A stretch of 64,000 bases of DNA. Origin: an uncultured Sphingomonadaceae bacterium. GTDB taxonomy: Bacteria > Pseudomonadota > Alphaproteobacteria > Sphingomonadales > Sphingomonadaceae. The notes under the pieces were generated by a model that did no database searches, had not been told where the DNA came from, and saw only the letters and a list, made by a program, of their open reading frames with translations. Of this stretch, positions 51,169-59,649 are shown one piece after another (the stretch's first letter is position 1; each line of letters starts with the position of its first letter). The stretch is from positions 1 through 64,000 of the forward strand of contig CAMLGC010000004.1 of the NCBI GenBank assembly GCA_946479505.1, in the 5' to 3' direction. The translations under genes were made by a program, and so were the position numbers.

Positions 51169-52931
51169 GCGGCCACCAGCGGCGCGCCGGGTGCCTTGGC
51201 ATACTGGCTCTTGATCGCGTCGGCCGTCAGGAAGGCGAGCGCGGCGAGCGTGCCCGTGGGATTATAGCCGGGGTTCTGCGGATAGAGCCCGGCGCCGGTG
51301 ACGAAGAGGTTGCCGACGTCCCAGCTCTGCGAATATTTGTTGACCACGCTGTCCGTCGGGCTGGTGCCCATCATCGTGCCGCCGACATTGTGCGTCGTTT
51401 GATACGGCACCACGCTGTAGGGCGCCTGGCGCACCTTCGGATGGACGTGCGACGCGCCCATCTTGTGGCCGATCTCGGTGGCGCGATCGGTGCAATATTG
51501 CGTCATCTTGAGATCGTTTTCGGGAAAATCGAAGGTCATGCGCAGCATCGGCCGGCCGAACTGATCCTTGTAGGTCGGATCGAGGCTGAGATAATTGCCC
51601 GCCTGCGCATAGCTCGATCCGTGGACCGAGAGCGACATGTTGCGCAGATAGTATTTAGCCACCGCGCGCTTCCACTCCAACCCCCATTTTGGGACGCCGT
51701 CGGGCACGCGGGTCATCTCGATCGGCCGTGCGCCGGTGATCATCCCGGCGATGTAGGCGCCGCCGATGAATCCCAATCCCGAATGGTCGAAATTGTCGCC
51801 ATTGTAATCGTCGATCACCGAGGCGAGCGCGCCCGCACCGATGAAGGGGTTCAGGCGCTTGTCGTCGAAGAACAGATCGACCGAGCTCATCGTCTGATAG
51901 CAATAGTTCTTGCCGACATGCCCCTCGCCGGTCTCCGGATCGTATGCCTGGCCGATGCCCGAGACGAGCATCAGATGGACGTTGTGGAGCTGGTACGCCG
52001 TCAGCGCGACGATCTCCGCCGGCTGGAAAGTTTCGGTGCCCGCGGCGTCGACATAGGTGACGCCGGTGGCGTGCCTGCCGTCGGGGGTGCGATCGACCTT
52101 GAGCACCTCGGATTCGGTGCGCAGCTCGAAATTGGGCTTGGTCAGGATGTAGGGGATCAGCGCGGTCTGTGGGCTCGCCTTCGAATAATTGCCGCAGCCG
52201 AACTTCTCGCAAAAGCCGCAGAAGGTGCATTTGCCCATCTGCAGCCCCAGCGGGTTGGTATAGGCTTCGGACAGGTTGCCCGCCGGGTGCGGGAAGGGGT
52301 GCAGCCCCATGCCCGCGGCCGCCTGCTCGAACAATTTGGGGCCGTAGGTCATCGGCAGCGGCGGGGTGGGATAGGGAATGTCGCGCGGCCCCTCGAACGG
52401 GTTGCCGCCGGCCTGGCGCGCGCCCTTGAGATTGCCTGCCTGGCCCGAGGTGCCGCAGATCAGGTCGAACTTGTCGTAATAGGGGGCAAGCTCTTCGTAG
52501 CCGAGCGGCATGTCCTGGATGGTCAGCCCGTCGGTCGCCGCCGTGCCATAGCGCGCCTCGTTGTGGCTCTTGAGCTTGAAATCGGTCTCCAGCCAGCGCC
52601 AGATCTGCGCGTTCCAGTGGATGCCGGCGCCGCCGACCCCGGTGCCGGGCAGGAACGATCCCAGTCGGCGCATCGGCAGTGCGGTCTGATCGACATTGTT
52701 GCGAAACGTCAGCGTCGAATATTTGACGTTCTGGAACAGGTGATGCCGCCACATGTAGCGCAGCTCGTCCTGATCGAAGGTCGTCGCCCAATTTTCGGGC
52801 GTGGTGCGCGCCGCGGCGCGTTCGAGCGCGAGGACCGACATGCCGGCGTCGCACAATTGCTGCGCGAGGATCGCGCCGGTCCAGCCGAAGCCGACCAGCA
52901 CGACATCGACCTTGGGCATCGTCCTGGCCAT
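51165..52931 (-). CDS. GMC-family flavoprotein subunit (gluconate 2-dehydrogenase-like)
   Basis: This 588-residue FAD enzyme has the N-terminal dinucleotide loop VVLVGFGWTGAILAQQLCDAG, the sugar-dehydrogenase pattern FLPGTGVGGAGIHWNAQIWRW, a cysteine cluster CTFCGFCEKFGCGNYSK suggesting a 3Fe-4S or 4Fe-4S site as in FAD-glucose dehydrogenases, and C-terminal active-site histidines in THNVGGTMMGTSP. It oxidises a sugar acid or polyol in the periplasm, probably carried out by Tat with its subunit 3 partner. The substrate cannot be told from sequence. It lies 4 bases after the subunit 3 gene. Confidence 0.92.
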   Translation of the reverse strand: MARTMPKVDVVLVGFGWTGAILAQQLCDAGMSVLALERAAARTTPENWATTFDQDELRYMWRHHLFQNVKYSTLTFRNNVDQTALPMRRLGSFLPGTGVGGAGIHWNAQIWRWLETDFKLKSHNEARYGTAATDGLTIQDMPLGYEELAPYYDKFDLICGTSGQAGNLKGARQAGGNPFEGPRDIPYPTPPLPMTYGPKLFEQAAAGMGLHPFPHPAGNLSEAYTNPLGLQMGKCTFCGFCEKFGCGNYSKASPQTALIPYILTKPNFELRTESEVLKVDRTPDGRHATGVTYVDAAGTETFQPAEIVALTAYQLHNVHLMLVSGIGQAYDPETGEGHVGKNYCYQTMSSVDLFFDDKRLNPFIGAGALASVIDDYNGDNFDHSGLGFIGGAYIAGMITGARPIEMTRVPDGVPKWGLEWKRAVAKYYLRNMSLSVHGSSYAQAGNYLSLDPTYKDQFGRPMLRMTFDFPENDLKMTQYCTDRATEIGHKMGASHVHPKVRQAPYSVVPYQTTHNVGGTMMGTSPTDSVVNKYSQSWDVGNLFVTGAGLYPQNPGYNPTGTLAALAFLTADAIKSQYAKAPGAPLVAA

Positions 52932-52935
52932 GCCC

Positions 52936-53715
52936 TCAGCTCCTCGACCAGTCGAGGCGGCCGCGCAGGCCGACGGGCTGGACGGGCACGGGCTTGCCGT
53001 ACGCGGTGACCCATTCCGAATAATCGTAGTGCGCGCCTGGAAAGCCGATCATCGCCCAGGCCGCTCCGCCCTTGTTCCCCCCGTAGATCGGATCCGAGAA
53101 ATAGCCCTCCAGCACGTTTTGTTGAAGGTGTGAGAAGAAGTCCTTCGAGCCGATCGGTCCGTCGAGCTTGAGGTCGCCCGATTCCATCTGCGTGACGACC
53201 GCATCCTGCGCATCGGCATCGAGGTCCTTGAATGCGGCGCCGTTATGCGCATGCCCCACCGCCTTTTCGATCTCGGCGATGGCGTGGCGATAGAATTGCG
53301 CGGGGGTGAAGCGGCTCTGATAGCCCTGGCTGTCGGTGCCCTCGGCCCACGGCCCTTCGAGATAGAAATGCGCGCCGTTGCCGTAATCGCCGGCGAGCTG
53401 ACGATCGAGGAAGGTGACGACCCCCGCTTCCGACGCGCTCGGCCCGGTCTCATCGGGTGGGATCAGCCGATCGACCGCGGCGGTGAGGAAGCCGACCTCG
53501 CCCGAATTGAGATAGCGCCAGTCACCGGACAGCGCAGCATCGGGAGAATCGGTCAGCCCGTCGCGCCAGGGAAGCGCGTTGGTGAAGGTATGGCTGGGGC
53601 CGCCGAGCATACCGTCGTGGGTGGCGACGGCGCGGGCGGCGGTGGCGGTGCCGAATGCCGCGCCAAGCGCGAGCAGCTTGCGGCGGTCGATCGCCCGTTC
53701 CGGCTTCTCCGCCAT
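52936..53715 (-). CDS. Gluconate 2-dehydrogenase subunit 3-like protein
   Basis: This 259-residue small subunit has a Tat-like leader (RRKLLALGAAFGTATAARA) and the subunit 3 core FLTAAVDRLIPPDETGPSASEAGVVTFLDRQL, HAIAEIEKAVGHAHNGAAF and DFFSHLQQNVLEGYFSDPIYGGN. It is needed for maturation and export of the flavoprotein and completes the three-subunit dehydrogenase. The start MAEKPERAIDRRK at 53715 gives the leader; the ORF extension upstream is Arg-rich and unlikely. Confidence 0.9.
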   Translation of the reverse strand: MAEKPERAIDRRKLLALGAAFGTATAARAVATHDGMLGGPSHTFTNALPWRDGLTDSPDAALSGDWRYLNSGEVGFLTAAVDRLIPPDETGPSASEAGVVTFLDRQLAGDYGNGAHFYLEGPWAEGTDSQGYQSRFTPAQFYRHAIAEIEKAVGHAHNGAAFKDLDADAQDAVVTQMESGDLKLDGPIGSKDFFSHLQQNVLEGYFSDPIYGGNKGGAAWAMIGFPGAHYDYSEWVTAYGKPVPVQPVGLRGRLDWSRS

Positions 53716-53933
53716 CGTTTCTCTCCCTTTCCTTCGTTCTGCCGAACGCCTTCGTTCAGGCTTCACGATTTCTCTCGATCATCTTCTACGGCTCGGTGGG
53801 TAACACCTCTCGATTTGTATCGTTCCACGATATTGTAACCCTCGCGACACCAGGCGGGAACGCATCGATGTCGACGAGCCGAGGAACCATCACGCCGGTT
53901 CGAGGATTTGCGCTCTTGACCGGGAGACGATGT

Positions 53934-54167
53934 ATGGAACCCATCTTTTACGTGATCGCGATTCTGGGCTGCGGCGACGGCTCGCAGATGTGCGCGCAGC
54001 AGCGGCTCGAGCCGGTGCGCTACACCTCGATCCAGGCCTGCCACGAAGCGATGCCCGCCGCGCTCCGCCGCAATACCGACATCGACTATCCGGTGATCTC
54101 GGCCGCCTGCAAGGCAAGCGGGCCGATCATGGTCGAGCGCACCAACGGCGCCGGCGAGCGCGGCTGA
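53934..54167 (+). CDS. Small conserved hypothetical protein
   Basis: This 77-residue protein begins MEPIFYVIAILGCGDGSQMC and has four cysteines and a helical middle (YTSIQACHEAMPAALRR). The N-terminal hydrophobic stretch is short, so it may be exported or membrane-attached. GGGAGACG lies 5-11 bases before the ATG at 53934. Proteins with this opening are common in sphingomonads as hypotheticals, from memory. No function is known. Confidence 0.65.
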   Translation: MEPIFYVIAILGCGDGSQMCAQQRLEPVRYTSIQACHEAMPAALRRNTDIDYPVISAACKASGPIMVERTNGAGERG

Positions 54168-54179
54168 GGCGCGACCTCC

Positions 54180-56243
54180 TCAACCCTCCACCCCCAATTG
54201 CCACAGCACGAAGGCGTGCTCCTCCGCCGCCTCGCGCAGCGAATCGAAGCGACCGGATTTGCCGCCGTGCCCGGCGCCCATGTTGGTCTTCAGAAGGAGC
54301 ACATGGTCGTCGGTCTTGGTCGCACGCAGTTTCGCGGCCCATTTGGCCGGCTCCCAATAGGTCACGCGCGGATCGTTCAATCCGCCCGAGATGAAGAGCG
54401 GCGGATAGGCGTGCGGCGTCACGTTGTCGTAGGGGCTATAGCTGCGGATAAGGTCGAACGCCGCCTTGTCGGCGATCGGATTGCCCCATTCGGGCCATTC
54501 GCCCGGCGTCAGTGGCAGCTCGGCGTCCATCATCGTGTTGAGCACGTCGACGAAGGGCACGTCGGCGATCACCGCGCCCCATAGATCGGGGTCCGAATTG
54601 ACCACCGCACCCATCAGTTCCCCCCCGGCGGACCGCCCCGCGATCGCAATCCGGCCCCTGGCGGTGTAGCCGCGCTCAATCAGCGCCTTCGCCACGTCGA
54701 CGAAGTCGGTGAAGGTGTTGGTGCGATGCTCGAGCTTGCCCGCATGATACCAGGCCTGACCCAGATCGTCGCCGCCGCGGATGTGCGCGATCGCGTAGGC
54801 GAAGCCGCGGTCGAGCAGCGAGAGCCGCCCGGTCGAGAAGCCCGGCGGGATCGCGTGCCCGTAGGCGCCATAGGCATAGAGGAAGAGCGGGCGCGAGCCG
54901 TCGCGCGGGAAATCCTTGGGATAGACGATCGACACCGGCACTTCGGTCCCGTCGCGTGCGGTGATCCTGAGCCGTTCGGCCGCGTAGTGCGACGCGTCGT
55001 AGCCGCTCGGGATCTCCTGTACCTTGAGCGTCTCGAGCTCGCCGGTCGCGACATCGTAGTCGTACACCGTCCCCGGCGTGACCATCGATTCGTAGCCCAT
55101 GCGCAGCTTGGGGCTGTCGTATTCGGGGTTGTTGCCGAGCCCGGCGGCATAGCTCGCCTCGGGAAAGACGACGCGGCGCGGCGCGGCCTCGGCGTCGTAC
55201 GAATGGATCTCGATCTGGTCGAGCCCGTCCTCGCGCCCCTCGACCACGAACATGTCGGCGAAGCACGCGATCCCGGTCATGTAGAAATGCTCCGATGGCG
55301 CGATCCGCTCGCTCCACTCGCCCGGATGGTCGATCGAGGCGGTGCAGAGCCGCCACATCGGATCGGTATCGTTGGTGTGGATGAAGAGCGTGCCGTCATG
55401 CTCGTCGACGTCGTATTCGCGGCCCTCCTTGCGCGGCGCGACGAGGATCGGCTCGGCGGTGGGATCGTCGGCGGGGACGAGCCGTACCTCGCTCGTCACA
55501 TGGTCGCCGGTCGCGATGATAATCCACTTGCGCGACTGCGTCTCGGATACGCCGACGCGATAGCCCTCGTCGGCCTCGCGATAGAGCTCGACATCCTCGT
55601 CGGGTCGAGTCCCCAGCCGGTGCAGCCGCGCATTGTCGGTGCGCCACTGCGCGTTGGCGAGGCCGTAGAGGAAGCCGGTGTCGTCCGCGGTCCAGACGAT
55701 CTCCGAAAGCATGCCCGGGATCGTCTCGGGCAGATGCTCGCCGGTCTCCAGGTCCTTCACATGGATCGTGAACCGCTCCGCGCCCGTGTCGTCGATCGCA
55801 TAAGCGAGATACCGTCCGTCGTTACTGACCGAAAACGCGCCGAGCCGGAAATATTCCTTCCCTTGCGCGAGCGCGGGCTCGTCGAGCAACAGCTCGTCCG
55901 CGCCGCCATCGACGGGCTTGCGCCACCATTTGTGATACTGCCCGCCCGTCTCGAACGCGGCCCAGTAAAGCCAGGCGCCATCCTTCTGCGGGACGCTCGA
56001 TTCGTCCTCCTTGATGCGCCCCTTCATCTCCTCGTAAAGGCGGTCGACCAGCCCCTGATGCGGCTTCATCACGCCCTCGAAATAGGCGTTCTCGGCCTCC
56101 AGATAGGCCAGAATGTCGGGATCGTTGACTTCGGGATAGGCGGAATCCTTGAGCCACGCATACGGATCCTCGATCGTCACCCCATGGGCGGTGAACGCGT
56201 GCGGGCGGCGCGGAGCGACGGGAGCGGTTGGGTGCGTGGTCAT
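54180..56243 (-). CDS. ptrB: Oligopeptidase B-type serine peptidase (S9A)
   Basis: This 687-residue prolyl-oligopeptidase-family enzyme cuts small peptides after basic residues. The N-terminal beta-propeller is followed by the alpha/beta hydrolase domain with nucleophile in AGRSAGGELMGA at about residue 535, the aspartate in SGGLNDPRVTYWEP and the histidine in GAGHGGKSGR. The HIRGGDDLGQAWYHAGK segment is also diagnostic. Length equals the family standard. It is convergent with the small hypothetical and divergent from the ClC gene. Confidence 0.95.
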   Translation of the reverse strand: MTTHPTAPVAPRRPHAFTAHGVTIEDPYAWLKDSAYPEVNDPDILAYLEAENAYFEGVMKPHQGLVDRLYEEMKGRIKEDESSVPQKDGAWLYWAAFETGGQYHKWWRKPVDGGADELLLDEPALAQGKEYFRLGAFSVSNDGRYLAYAIDDTGAERFTIHVKDLETGEHLPETIPGMLSEIVWTADDTGFLYGLANAQWRTDNARLHRLGTRPDEDVELYREADEGYRVGVSETQSRKWIIIATGDHVTSEVRLVPADDPTAEPILVAPRKEGREYDVDEHDGTLFIHTNDTDPMWRLCTASIDHPGEWSERIAPSEHFYMTGIACFADMFVVEGREDGLDQIEIHSYDAEAAPRRVVFPEASYAAGLGNNPEYDSPKLRMGYESMVTPGTVYDYDVATGELETLKVQEIPSGYDASHYAAERLRITARDGTEVPVSIVYPKDFPRDGSRPLFLYAYGAYGHAIPPGFSTGRLSLLDRGFAYAIAHIRGGDDLGQAWYHAGKLEHRTNTFTDFVDVAKALIERGYTARGRIAIAGRSAGGELMGAVVNSDPDLWGAVIADVPFVDVLNTMMDAELPLTPGEWPEWGNPIADKAAFDLIRSYSPYDNVTPHAYPPLFISGGLNDPRVTYWEPAKWAAKLRATKTDDHVLLLKTNMGAGHGGKSGRFDSLREAAEEHAFVLWQLGVEG

Positions 56244-56350
56244 CGCCGCTCCCTATCGCGGCCGGGGCAGCCGCGTCGAGGGGAAGGACATCGCGGGCGC
56301 CCGATCCGCCCGGCTGCGGGCTCATGGTTGTTTTTAGATCGTGGTGCGAT

Positions 56351-58189
56351 ATGAGCATCGGGGGCTCCGTCCGACACGGCCCTTGCGTTCTGTGGGAAGC
56401 ACCAGGTTTGAGCAACGACCGTATCGATCGCCGGCTGGGCGATTTCACCACCGAACCGCGCGTCCTCGTGATCTCGCTGATCGCGGTCGCGGTCGCGGTC
56501 GCGGCGCTCGTCGCCGGAATCGCGCTGCTCGGGCTGATTCATCTGTGTACCAATGTCGCCTATCTCGGCCAGTTCAGCTTCGCCGATCTCGACCTTGGCG
56601 ATCGCGATCTCGGGCCGTCGTCGGTGCTGGTGCCGGTGATCGGCGCACTCATCGTCGGGCTGATCGCGCGCTACGGCAGCGAGAAGATTCGCGGCCACGG
56701 CATTCCCGAGGCGATCGAGGCGATCATGCTCGGCCGCTCGCAGCTCGACATCAAGGTGGCGGTCCTCAAGCCGATCTCGTCGGCGGTGGCGATCGGCACC
56801 GGCGGGCCGTTCGGCGCCGAAGGCCCGATCATCATGACCGGCGGCGCGATCGGATCGCTGATCGCGCAAGGCCTTCCGGTCAGCGACAGCGAGCGCAAGA
56901 CCCTGCTCGTCGCCGGCGCCGCGGCGGGGATGACGACGGTGTTCGGCACGCCGATCGCCGCGATCATGCTTGCGGTCGAGCTGCTGCTGTTCGAATGGAC
57001 GCCGCGCAGCTTCGTGCCGGTCGCGGTCGCCGCGATCGTCGCCGAGGTCGGGCGCGCGGCATTGGGGCTGCCCTCGCCGCTCTTTCCCTTCGATGGAGGG
57101 ATGGCGATCAGCGCCGCCGGGCTCGCCGGCTGGATCGCGATCGGCATTGCGGGCGGGCTGCTGTCGGTGGGGCTCACGCAGCTCGTCTATGCCTGCGAGG
57201 ACGGCTTCCTCAAGCTGCCGATCCACTGGATGTGGTGGCCGATGATCGGCGGCCTCGTCGTCGGCATCGGCGGGCTGATCGAACCGCACGCTTTGGGGGT
57301 CGGCTACGACAATATCGCGCGGATGCTCGCGGGCGGGGCGATCCTCAAGGTCGCGCTGCTGCTGCTGGTGGTGAAGGCCATCATCTGGGCGGTGGCGCTC
57401 GGCTCGGGCACGTCGGGGGGCATCCTGGCGCCGCTGCTCATCATGGGCGGTGCGATGGGCGCGGTGCTGGGCGGGTGGCTGCCCGCGGCGAGCCCCGGCT
57501 TCTGGGCGCTGCTCGCGATGGCCGCGACAATGGGCGGGACGATGCGCGCGCCGCTCACCGCGACCTTCTTCGCGGTCGAGTTGACCGGCAACACCCACGT
57601 GCTGCTGCCGCTGATCGCCGCGTGCGCGACCGCGCACCTCGTCACCGTGCTGCTCATGAAGCGCTCGATCCTCACCGAAAAGATCGCGCGACGCGGGCAC
57701 CATATCGTCCGCGAATACCGCGTCGATCCGTTCGTGCTCACGCGCGTCAGCGAGGTGATGACGCGCGAGGTGCAGACGGTGCCCGCGTCCATGACATTGC
57801 AGGGCGCGGTAAGCTTTCTGACCGCCCCAGAGCGGCGTCACCCGAGCTTTCCGGTCGTCGACGAAAACGGCCGCGTTCTCGGCATCATCGATCCGCCCTC
57901 GGTGATGTCGTGGCGCCGCGCGGGCAAGCACCGCAAGACCTCGCTCGGCGATCTGCTCGCGGGGGTGCGCATCACGCTCGCCGATCCCGACGAATATCTC
58001 GAAAGCCTCGCCGAAAAGCTGATGAAGGCGAACGTCGCGCATCTGCCCGTCGTCGCGCTAGACGGCACGCTGGTCGGCTATATCGGCTGGAAGGACCTGA
58101 TGCGCGCGCGGGCGAAGGTTCGCGGCGAGGATCGCGAACGCACCTCCTTCCTGCCGTTCGCGATCAGCCGACGCGGCGAGAAGGAATAG
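56351..58189 (+). CDS. ClC-family chloride channel/transporter with C-terminal CBS domains
   Basis: This 612-residue membrane protein has ClC selectivity-filter motifs RGHGIPEAIEA, GTGGPFGAEGPI and GSGTSGGILAP, and about a dozen hydrophobic helices to residue ~460. Two CBS domains follow (SEVMTREVQTVPASMT and LAEKLMKANVAHLPVVA), which usually sense adenine nucleotides. The glutamate of the external gate is in GAEGP. The start is uncertain between ATG 56351 and upstream in-frame codons; the first helix starts near residue 37. Its 3' end overlaps the convergent MFS gene by 26 bases. Confidence 0.93.
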   Translation: MSIGGSVRHGPCVLWEAPGLSNDRIDRRLGDFTTEPRVLVISLIAVAVAVAALVAGIALLGLIHLCTNVAYLGQFSFADLDLGDRDLGPSSVLVPVIGALIVGLIARYGSEKIRGHGIPEAIEAIMLGRSQLDIKVAVLKPISSAVAIGTGGPFGAEGPIIMTGGAIGSLIAQGLPVSDSERKTLLVAGAAAGMTTVFGTPIAAIMLAVELLLFEWTPRSFVPVAVAAIVAEVGRAALGLPSPLFPFDGGMAISAAGLAGWIAIGIAGGLLSVGLTQLVYACEDGFLKLPIHWMWWPMIGGLVVGIGGLIEPHALGVGYDNIARMLAGGAILKVALLLLVVKAIIWAVALGSGTSGGILAPLLIMGGAMGAVLGGWLPAASPGFWALLAMAATMGGTMRAPLTATFFAVELTGNTHVLLPLIAACATAHLVTVLLMKRSILTEKIARRGHHIVREYRVDPFVLTRVSEVMTREVQTVPASMTLQGAVSFLTAPERRHPSFPVVDENGRVLGIIDPPSVMSWRRAGKHRKTSLGDLLAGVRITLADPDEYLESLAEKLMKANVAHLPVVALDGTLVGYIGWKDLMRARAKVRGEDRERTSFLPFAISRRGEKE

Positions 58190-59462
58190 CGGCGGCGCGT
58201 CCGAGCGGGCGGGTCTCGGGCATTTTGAGCACCACCGGAAGAATGCACAGCGCGACGATCGCGATCATCGCCCCGGGCACCACCGGCGATCCGGTGCGCT
58301 CGATCAGAAGCTGCGCGATATAGGGCGTGAAGCCGCCGAAGATCGCGGTGGCGCCGGTCGCCCCGAACGCCAAGCCACTGAGCCGGCCCTCGCCGGAAAA
58401 CTGCTCGGCCGTCGCGACCGCACCGACCGCGCTGACGCCGCCCGCGACGCACGCCAGAACGATTGCGCCGGCGAGCACCTGGCCGTGCGAGCCGCTCGCC
58501 ATCAGCGAGAACAAGGTGATCGGCAGCACCGCGCTCGACGCGCACAGCATCAGCAACACCGGCCGGCGACCCCACCGATCGGCGAGCAGGCCGGTAACCG
58601 GCGTGACGAAGATGACGGCGACCGCCGCGATCGTCGAGAGCCACAGCGATTCGCCCTCGCCCAATCCGCCGACCGACGTGAGGAACGCCGGCACATAGGT
58701 GATGCCGACATAATAGGTGATCGACCCGAGCGCGGAAATCGCGAACGATCGGACCACACCGGCACGCTGGCGGACGAGCGCATGCCGCAGCGGCCTCTCG
58801 GGCACGGTTCCCTCGGCCTGCTGGCGCTCGAAATCGGGCGATTCCTGCATCGCCGAGCGTGCGATCCAGACGCTCCCGGCCAGCGCCGCCCCGACGAAAT
58901 ACGGGATACGCCAGCCCCAGCCTTCCAGATCGGCGCTGCTCATCAGGCTTACCGTCAGCGCCGAGATGCCGACCGCCAGCAGCGCGCCGATCTCGCTCGC
59001 CGCCGCGGCGAGCGAGGTAATCAGCCCGCGCCGATCCGCGCGCGCGCCTTCGAGCAGATAGGCGACCACGCCGGTATATTCCCCGCCCACCGAAAACCCC
59101 ATCACGCAGCGCAGCAGCACCAGCAGCGCGCCGGCGATGGCGCCGGCCTGGCCGCGCGTGGGAAGCAACGCGGTCAGCAGCATCGCGACGCTCATGATCG
59201 CCATCGACAGCAGCATCATGCGCCGCCGCCCATAGCGATCCCCGATATGGCCGAAGACGATCGCGCCCAGCGGGCGCATCAGATAGGCAATCGCGAACCC
59301 GCCCAGCGTCGCCATCAGCGCGCCTCCGCCGGTGCCGAAGAATACCCGCGACAGCACCGTCGCGAAATAGAGGTACAGTGTAAAATCGTACCATTCGACG
59401 ATCGTCGAGAACGCGGCGATCACGGTGGACGCGCGAGAGACGGCGCGATGCGGCTCGGTCAT
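58164..59462 (-). CDS. MFS transporter, metabolite:H+ symporter (MHS) family
   Basis: This 432-residue twelve-helix permease has the MHS signatures STIVEWYDFTLYLYFAT at the N-terminus, the loop GHIGDRYGRRRMMLLS between helices 2 and 3 and GGEYTGVVAYLLEGA. Relatives carry citrate, 2-oxoglutarate, shikimate or proline/betaine with protons. The substrate is unknown. The start MTEPHRAVSR at 59462 is plausible. It is convergent with the ClC gene and overlaps it. Confidence 0.92.
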   Translation of the reverse strand: MTEPHRAVSRASTVIAAFSTIVEWYDFTLYLYFATVLSRVFFGTGGGALMATLGGFAIAYLMRPLGAIVFGHIGDRYGRRRMMLLSMAIMSVAMLLTALLPTRGQAGAIAGALLVLLRCVMGFSVGGEYTGVVAYLLEGARADRRGLITSLAAAASEIGALLAVGISALTVSLMSSADLEGWGWRIPYFVGAALAGSVWIARSAMQESPDFERQQAEGTVPERPLRHALVRQRAGVVRSFAISALGSITYYVGITYVPAFLTSVGGLGEGESLWLSTIAAVAVIFVTPVTGLLADRWGRRPVLLMLCASSAVLPITLFSLMASGSHGQVLAGAIVLACVAGGVSAVGAVATAEQFSGEGRLSGLAFGATGATAIFGGFTPYIAQLLIERTGSPVVPGAMIAIVALCILPVVLKMPETRPLGRAAAIPSRRVG

Positions 59463-59649
59463 TGGGCGAGCCTAACGGCAATCGCCGCCGTTGTCCGCCC
59501 TGGGCCCTGTCCTACATCGGCTATTTCTGCCATAGCCCCGCCATGCCGATCATCGCCTCTTCGATCGCCGCCCGAGCCTGCGGGCAGCGGGTTCCGAAAA
59601 CGTCGGCAACCGTCAACTTCGTCAACTTCGCACTTTCGAAAGGCCGCTG

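Noticed and set aside
56240..58042. 600-codon minus-strand frame over the ClC gene
   Set aside because: Composition is His/Arg/Asp-rich as expected for an antisense shadow, and the ClC motifs are on the plus strand.
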